This document shows, in pieces, positions 6,364-9,420 of a stretch of DNA of 9,420 nt. The notes beneath the pieces were generated by a model that saw nothing but the letters and a program-made list of their open reading frames with translations, was not told where the DNA came from and ran no database searches. The position numbers and the translations under genes are program-made. Source of the stretch: Bacillota bacterium (GTDB lineage: Bacteria > Bacillota > Bacilli > Bacillales > Cytobacillaceae); NCBI GenBank assembly GCA_023387295.1, contig JAEWIG010000175.1, positions 1-9,420 on the forward strand, read 5' to 3'. Position 1 is the stretch's first letter. Each line of letters opens with the position of its first letter.

Positions 6364-6415
6364 TTTCGGACTTATAATCATCCTCTAAGCTCTTGAACCA
6401 TAAATAGAAGTAACA

Positions 6416-7651
6416 TTACACAAATCTTTCATTGATACACGCTAGTAATTGTTCTCCTGTTAGCAGTGCCTCTCCTCCACCTTGTGCGAATTGGTCGTTT
6501 CCTCCGCCTTTTCCATTCACAAGCTTTAGAAGTTCTGCCGCTACCTGCTTCATACTTACAGTTGGAACCGGGCCTCTTGCACAAACAAATTGTAATTTTC
6601 CATCGGCTTCATTCACCAAGAAAACGAGAGACTCATTTGAAAGAGAAGTAATCGATCGTGCAAGCTTCTGAATCTCCTGAATGCTTCTATTTTGAAAAAC
6701 CTCTGTGATGATCATACCCTTATCAGTTGATGTAGCATTTGCAAGTAAATCCTTCGCCTCGTATTCGAGGAGTGAATCATTCAGTTCGTCTATTTTCTTT
6801 TCAAGCGACTTTCCGTTTTCAATTAATCGTTTTGCCGCAGCCACAAGTTCTTGTTCAGGAGCATTTAACAGCCCCGTCAATTCCTTTCCAACTTTATGCT
6901 TTTCGTGGAACTGGTTACGAACACGATTTCCACAAATGAATCGGACTCTTGTATTCTTCCGCTGCTTTTCCCAATCCAAAACTGTTATTGCTCCAACCTC
7001 TGCCGTCGATCTCGGATGCGTTCCACCACATCCGTTATAATCAAACTCTGGAATAATAACAAGGCGAATATTTTCTGACACACTTAGCTGCTTACGTAGA
7101 GAGCACTGTGAAAGTTCATCCTCCGTAACCCATTTCGTTTCAATTGGACGGTTTTCTAAAACAATTTGATTAGCTAATTCCTCAGCAGCACGAGCTTGTT
7201 CTTCAGTCAATTGTTCAACATCTAAATCAATCGTTAAAGAATCTTTTCCTAAGTGGAAAGCAACCGTAGCGAATCCAAATAGCTCTACAAAAGCGGCTGT
7301 TAAAATATGCTGCCCTGCATGCTGCTGCATATGATCGAATCTTCTGCTCCAATCAATCTTACCAGTAATTTCGCTCCCACTTCCTACGATCTCACCACTT
7401 AAATAGTGGCGGATTTCATCATCTACTTCCTCAGCGTCAATTACTTTCACTTCGTTTAAAGTACCTGTATCGTAAGGTTGTCCTCCACCAGTTGGATAAA
7501 AGGCCGTTTCTGCTAAAACAGCATACCATCTTCCCTCTTCGTCTTTATCGTGCTTCTTTAAGGTTGTCTTAAATGTTGTCATGTAGGGGTCTTTATAATA
7601 TAGTTTGTTTTCAATTTCTTTCTTACTGTTAATGTTTTTTGTTTCTGACAT
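6416..7651 (-). CDS. Alanyl-tRNA editing protein, long AlaX type with DHHA1-like C-terminus
   Basis: Predicted free-standing deacylase that hydrolyses mischarged tRNA-Ala (Ser- or Gly-tRNA-Ala) in the cytoplasm, homologous to the editing half of alanyl-tRNA synthetase. From the ATG at 7651 it has 411 residues. Near the N-terminus is FYPTGGGQPYDTG (about 51-63). The editing-domain zinc ligands are present: His111 and His115 in HAGQH, and Cys208 and His212 in CGGTH. A helical, probably coiled-coil linker runs at about 255-305. The C-terminal DHHA1-like domain ends with the glycine-rich GKGGGNDQFAQGGG (about 380-393). No catalytic aminoacylation domain is present. The start is uncertain: the ATG at 7651 has only a weak GAAAG about 12 nt upstream, and a TTG at 7663 would add four residues. 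The gene appears to be transcribed alone, after the hut terminator. Confidence 0.9.
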   Translation of the reverse strand: MSETKNINSKKEIENKLYYKDPYMTTFKTTLKKHDKDEEGRWYAVLAETAFYPTGGGQPYDTGTLNEVKVIDAEEVDDEIRHYLSGEIVGSGSEITGKIDWSRRFDHMQQHAGQHILTAAFVELFGFATVAFHLGKDSLTIDLDVEQLTEEQARAAEELANQIVLENRPIETKWVTEDELSQCSLRKQLSVSENIRLVIIPEFDYNGCGGTHPRSTAEVGAITVLDWEKQRKNTRVRFICGNRVRNQFHEKHKVGKELTGLLNAPEQELVAAAKRLIENGKSLEKKIDELNDSLLEYEAKDLLANATSTDKGMIITEVFQNRSIQEIQKLARSITSLSNESLVFLVNEADGKLQFVCARGPVPTVSMKQVAAELLKLVNGKGGGNDQFAQGGGEALLTGEQLLACINERFV

Positions 7652-7706
7652 GAAATCAACCAACTTTCTATGTATGTACTTTAATTCGATTCTTTATCTA
7701 AAATGT

Positions 7707-7712
7707 ATTATA
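7707..7712 (-). promoter_or_regulatory. Possible -10 element for the alaX-like gene
   Basis: A perfect minus-strand TATAAT lies between the hut terminator and the alaX-like start codon, about 56 bases upstream of the ATG, where a promoter is needed. No good -35 hexamer is found 16-18 bases upstream; that position falls within the terminator hairpin. The assignment therefore rests on one hexamer and context. Confidence 0.35.
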
Positions 7713-7716
7713 ACTT

Positions 7717-7759
7717 AAAAAAGCAAAACACTCGTTCATCGTGAACGGTGTTTTGCTTT
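7717..7759 (-). terminator. Intrinsic terminator at the end of the hut operon
   Basis: Arms 7720-7731 (AAAGCAAAACAC) and 7748-7759 pair over 12 bp. After a one-base bulge at 7732, CGTTCA (7733-7738) pairs with TGAACG (7742-7747) around a 3-base loop. In the minus direction the stem runs into a T-tract (complement of 7722-7717). It lies 39 bases beyond the hutG-like stop and no other hut gene intervenes, so the operon ends here. Confidence 0.92.
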
Positions 7760-7798
7760 CAGCATTATGATTTTATTATTTGGCTTTAGTAAAGCTTA

Positions 7799-8779
7799 TT
7801 ATTTTCCAATCGCTTTACAAACCTGCCCCGTAATAAATTGCAGCCACGTATAAACACCAGTCTTCACTGTTTCAGCGACATTCGAATCCTTACTTGGATC
7901 TAAGCAAACAAAGTCGATATGCTTTACAGCTTGATGCTTTCCAATTTCAAGTAAAGAATCAAATAACTCTGTTGCAGTCATCCCGCCTGGTGTGGAGGCT
8001 GGAACTCCAGGTGCAACCGAAATATCAAGCACATCCATATCAACGGTTACATACACGCGATCGACTCGTGAAGCTAAAGAATTTAGTGCTTCCTGAATCG
8101 TTTTTACAATCCCTTGTTTACGTGCTTCCTTTAATGTCACCATCTGAATGTTGTGCTCTCTTGCATAGTCAATAAGTGGCTTTGCATTAAAATAGCCATG
8201 CAACCCAATATTTGTGACATGTTCCCCTTTAACAATGCCACCATCAATTAGCTGTCGAATGGGCGTTCCATTCGCTGGGCCTAGTTCAGCTGGGTCCCTA
8301 ACATCTAAATGGGTATCCAGCTGTATGATTCCGATTGTTTCATCTTTATAAACTGACTTAATTCCTCGAACAGAGCATGCAGTAATGGAATGATCTCCAC
8401 CAATCATACAAGTTACTACTTGTGGATAATCTGTTACTAACGTTGCCGTCGTTTGCTGAATTCGTTCATGAGATAATAGAATATCCGTCGTATGCATCGC
8501 AATGTCACCCGCATCTGCAACTTTACAAGAAGTTAAATCCAAAGCTTCATCCAAGTTATACGTTGCAAAACCTTTCCACATCCTCCGAAATTCAGTCGGG
8601 TATAAAGATGCACCAGATGCACTAATAGAAGATCGTGATATTGGTGCACCATAAAGGATGACATCTGGGACCTCATCCATTTCTTCAAGAGGGCGAACCC
8701 AGTGGTGGACATAGGTTGGGTCTCCCTCTGTTCGATTCCAAGACCACTCAGGTCTTTGTAGCCAATTGTGATTTGTCAT
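7799..8779 (-). CDS. hutG: HutG-like formimidoylglutamase (arginase/agmatinase superfamily)
   Basis: Predicted manganese ureohydrolase; next to hutI its likely role is the last step of histidine degradation, converting N-formimidoyl-glutamate to glutamate and formamide. From the ATG at 8779 it has 326 residues. The six metal ligands are present: His130 in GGDHS; Asp155, His157 and Asp159 in DTHLD; and Asp247 and Asp249 in DMDVLD. Oddly, the segment where arginase-family enzymes normally read V-E-V/I-x-P reads VCLDP (291-295), so Cys replaces the Glu that contacts the guanidino or formimino group. This may mark a subfamily, and the substrate could differ. The start is 2 nt after the hutI stop, with AGGTGG 7 nt upstream; an upstream TTG at 8809 overlaps hutI and lacks that site. 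An agmatinase or other ureohydrolase activity cannot be excluded. Confidence 0.82.
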   Translation of the reverse strand: MTNHNWLQRPEWSWNRTEGDPTYVHHWVRPLEEMDEVPDVILYGAPISRSSISASGASLYPTEFRRMWKGFATYNLDEALDLTSCKVADAGDIAMHTTDILLSHERIQQTTATLVTDYPQVVTCMIGGDHSITACSVRGIKSVYKDETIGIIQLDTHLDVRDPAELGPANGTPIRQLIDGGIVKGEHVTNIGLHGYFNAKPLIDYAREHNIQMVTLKEARKQGIVKTIQEALNSLASRVDRVYVTVDMDVLDISVAPGVPASTPGGMTATELFDSLLEIGKHQAVKHIDFVCLDPSKDSNVAETVKTGVYTWLQFITGQVCKAIGK

Positions 8780-8781
8780 TT

Positions 8782-9420
8782 CTACACCACCTGAATGCCT
8801 TTCTTCCAAACTGATTTAACATGGTTCACGCCAAATAAATACTGTAGCTCTTGATAGTTTTTCACATTCCATAAAACAACATCAGCTTGTTTACCAACTT
8901 CAAGAGAACCTATTCGGTCCTGCCGGTTGATTGCGCACGCTGCATTGTATGTTGCGGCGGTTAAGCTTTCAGCAGGAGTCAGTCTCATTGAAATACAAGC
9001 TAGATTCATGACAAGCGGCATTGATGTTGTCGGCGAAGAACCGGGATTGCAATCTGTGGAAATCGCAACAGCAACACCTTCGTCTATCATTTTTCTACCA
9101 GCCGCTGCACCTTCACGCAAATACAGTGCGGTAGCAGGCAGTAAACAAGCAATTGTTCCTGCTTTCGCCATTGCTTGAATTCCTTCTTCGGAGGCTTTTA
9201 ATAAATGTTCTGCGGAAATTGCTCCTACCTTTGCAGCTAGCTCCGCTCCTCCATATGGTTCAATTTCATCTGCGTGGATTTTCGGAGTTAACCCTAATTT
9301 TTTTCCTGCTTCTAAAATTCGTTCTGACTGTTCTGGAGTAAAGACACCTTTTTCACAGAAAACGTCGTTGAACTCTGCTAATTTTTCTTCGGCAACGATT
9401 GGGAGCATATCATTGATTAA
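8782..9420 (-). CDS. hutI: Imidazolonepropionase HutI, C-terminal part (cut by window edge)
   Basis: Metal-dependent amidohydrolase of the third step of histidine degradation: imidazolone-5-propanoate to N-formimidoyl-glutamate. Only the last 212 or so residues, about half the enzyme, are inside the window. The reading frame stays open to 9420, so the Met at 9408 is internal. Visible motifs, counted from that Met, are KIHADE (His45, Glu48), SAEH (His68), and STDCNPGSSP with the metal-ligand Asp119. The end GKQADVVLWN...GVNH is typical of HutI. The gene sits directly upstream of the hutG-like gene, as in Bacillus hut operons. The N-terminal HxH metal motif lies beyond the edge and cannot be checked. 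Confidence 0.94.
   Translation of the reverse strand, partial: LINDMLPIVAEEKLAEFNDVFCEKGVFTPEQSERILEAGKKLGLTPKIHADEIEPYGGAELAAKVGAISAEHLLKASEEGIQAMAKAGTIACLLPATALYLREGAAAGRKMIDEGVAVAISTDCNPGSSPTTSMPLVMNLACISMRLTPAESLTAATYNAACAINRQDRIGSLEVGKQADVVLWNVKNYQELQYLFGVNHVKSVWKKGIQVV
8787..8792 (-). promoter_or_regulatory. Ribosome binding site fixing the hutG-like start
   Basis: Minus-strand AGGTGG, 7 bases before the ATG at 8779 and lying within the last codons of hutI. It supports this ATG over the TTG at 8809 and suggests coupling of hutG translation to hutI. Confidence 0.7.

Larger units (their letters stand above)
6071..6415. other. 345-bp region without an established gene between alaX-like and DUF3870 genes
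   Basis: This stretch holds, from right to left, an unremarkable A/T-rich spacer after the alaX-like stop (6384-6415), the 20-bp repeat array (6244-6363), a short spacer, the DUF3870 promoter and its leader. I find no terminator for the alaX-like gene here, so its transcript may run into the array. Reading frames through the array are not credible as genes, because the 20-base period shifts frame at each repeat. A 41-codon ORF in the leader (6019-6144, minus) is discussed under findings and is not annotated as a gene. Confidence 0.7.

Noticed and set aside
6705..7040. Plus-strand open frames opposite the alaX-like gene
   Set aside because: They are antisense shadows of an intact gene whose zinc-binding motifs are all present, with no independent start signals.

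Overview
The window looks like a chromosomal segment of a low-to-moderate G+C Bacillaceae species (Bacillus or a close relative). The signs are strong AGGAGG-type ribosome binding sites, A/T-rich intergenic DNA, intrinsic terminators with T-tracts, and a five-gene block in the same order as the Bacillus subtilis dppABCDE operon. All six complete protein genes and the one partial gene lie on the minus strand, so transcription runs from high to low coordinates.

Right end (9420 to about 7717): the tail of a histidine-utilisation (hut) operon. The 3' part of hutI (imidazolonepropionase) enters from the edge. A hutG-like ureohydrolase starts two bases after its stop. A clear intrinsic terminator closes the unit. 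The HutG-like protein keeps all the manganese ligands but has Cys where most of the family has a substrate-binding Glu.

Middle (about 7712 to 5675): two stand-alone genes. The first is a long-form AlaX-type alanyl-tRNA editing protein with a DHHA1-like C-terminus. The second is a small DUF3870-type protein with its own good sigma-A promoter, a very strong ribosome binding site and a perfect intrinsic terminator. Between them, 345 bp without an established gene (6071-6415) hold an array of six degenerate direct repeats with a period of exactly 20 bp, directly upstream of the DUF3870 promoter. The same stretch holds a leader region with an imperfect dyad and a possible short Cys/His-rich upstream ORF.

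Left part (about 5650 to 19): the dpp operon. DppA (zinc D-aminopeptidase) is followed by DppB and DppC (permeases), DppD (ATPase) and DppE (lipoprotein binding protein). Gene junctions are tight (15 nt, a 1-nt stop/start overlap, 9 nt) except for a 181-nt gap before dppE that contains long inverted repeats. A CodY-box-like sequence overlaps the candidate dppA promoter, as expected for a nutrient-limitation operon. Together the system would import small peptides and release D-amino acids from D-Ala-containing peptides. Only one ATPase is visible, so a partner ATPase probably lies beyond the left edge.

Most of the window is ordinary Bacillus metabolism. The parts worth a second look are the 20-bp repeat array with the DUF3870 leader, the structured dppD-dppE gap, and the altered HutG-like active site. 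I see no convincing new multi-gene system.
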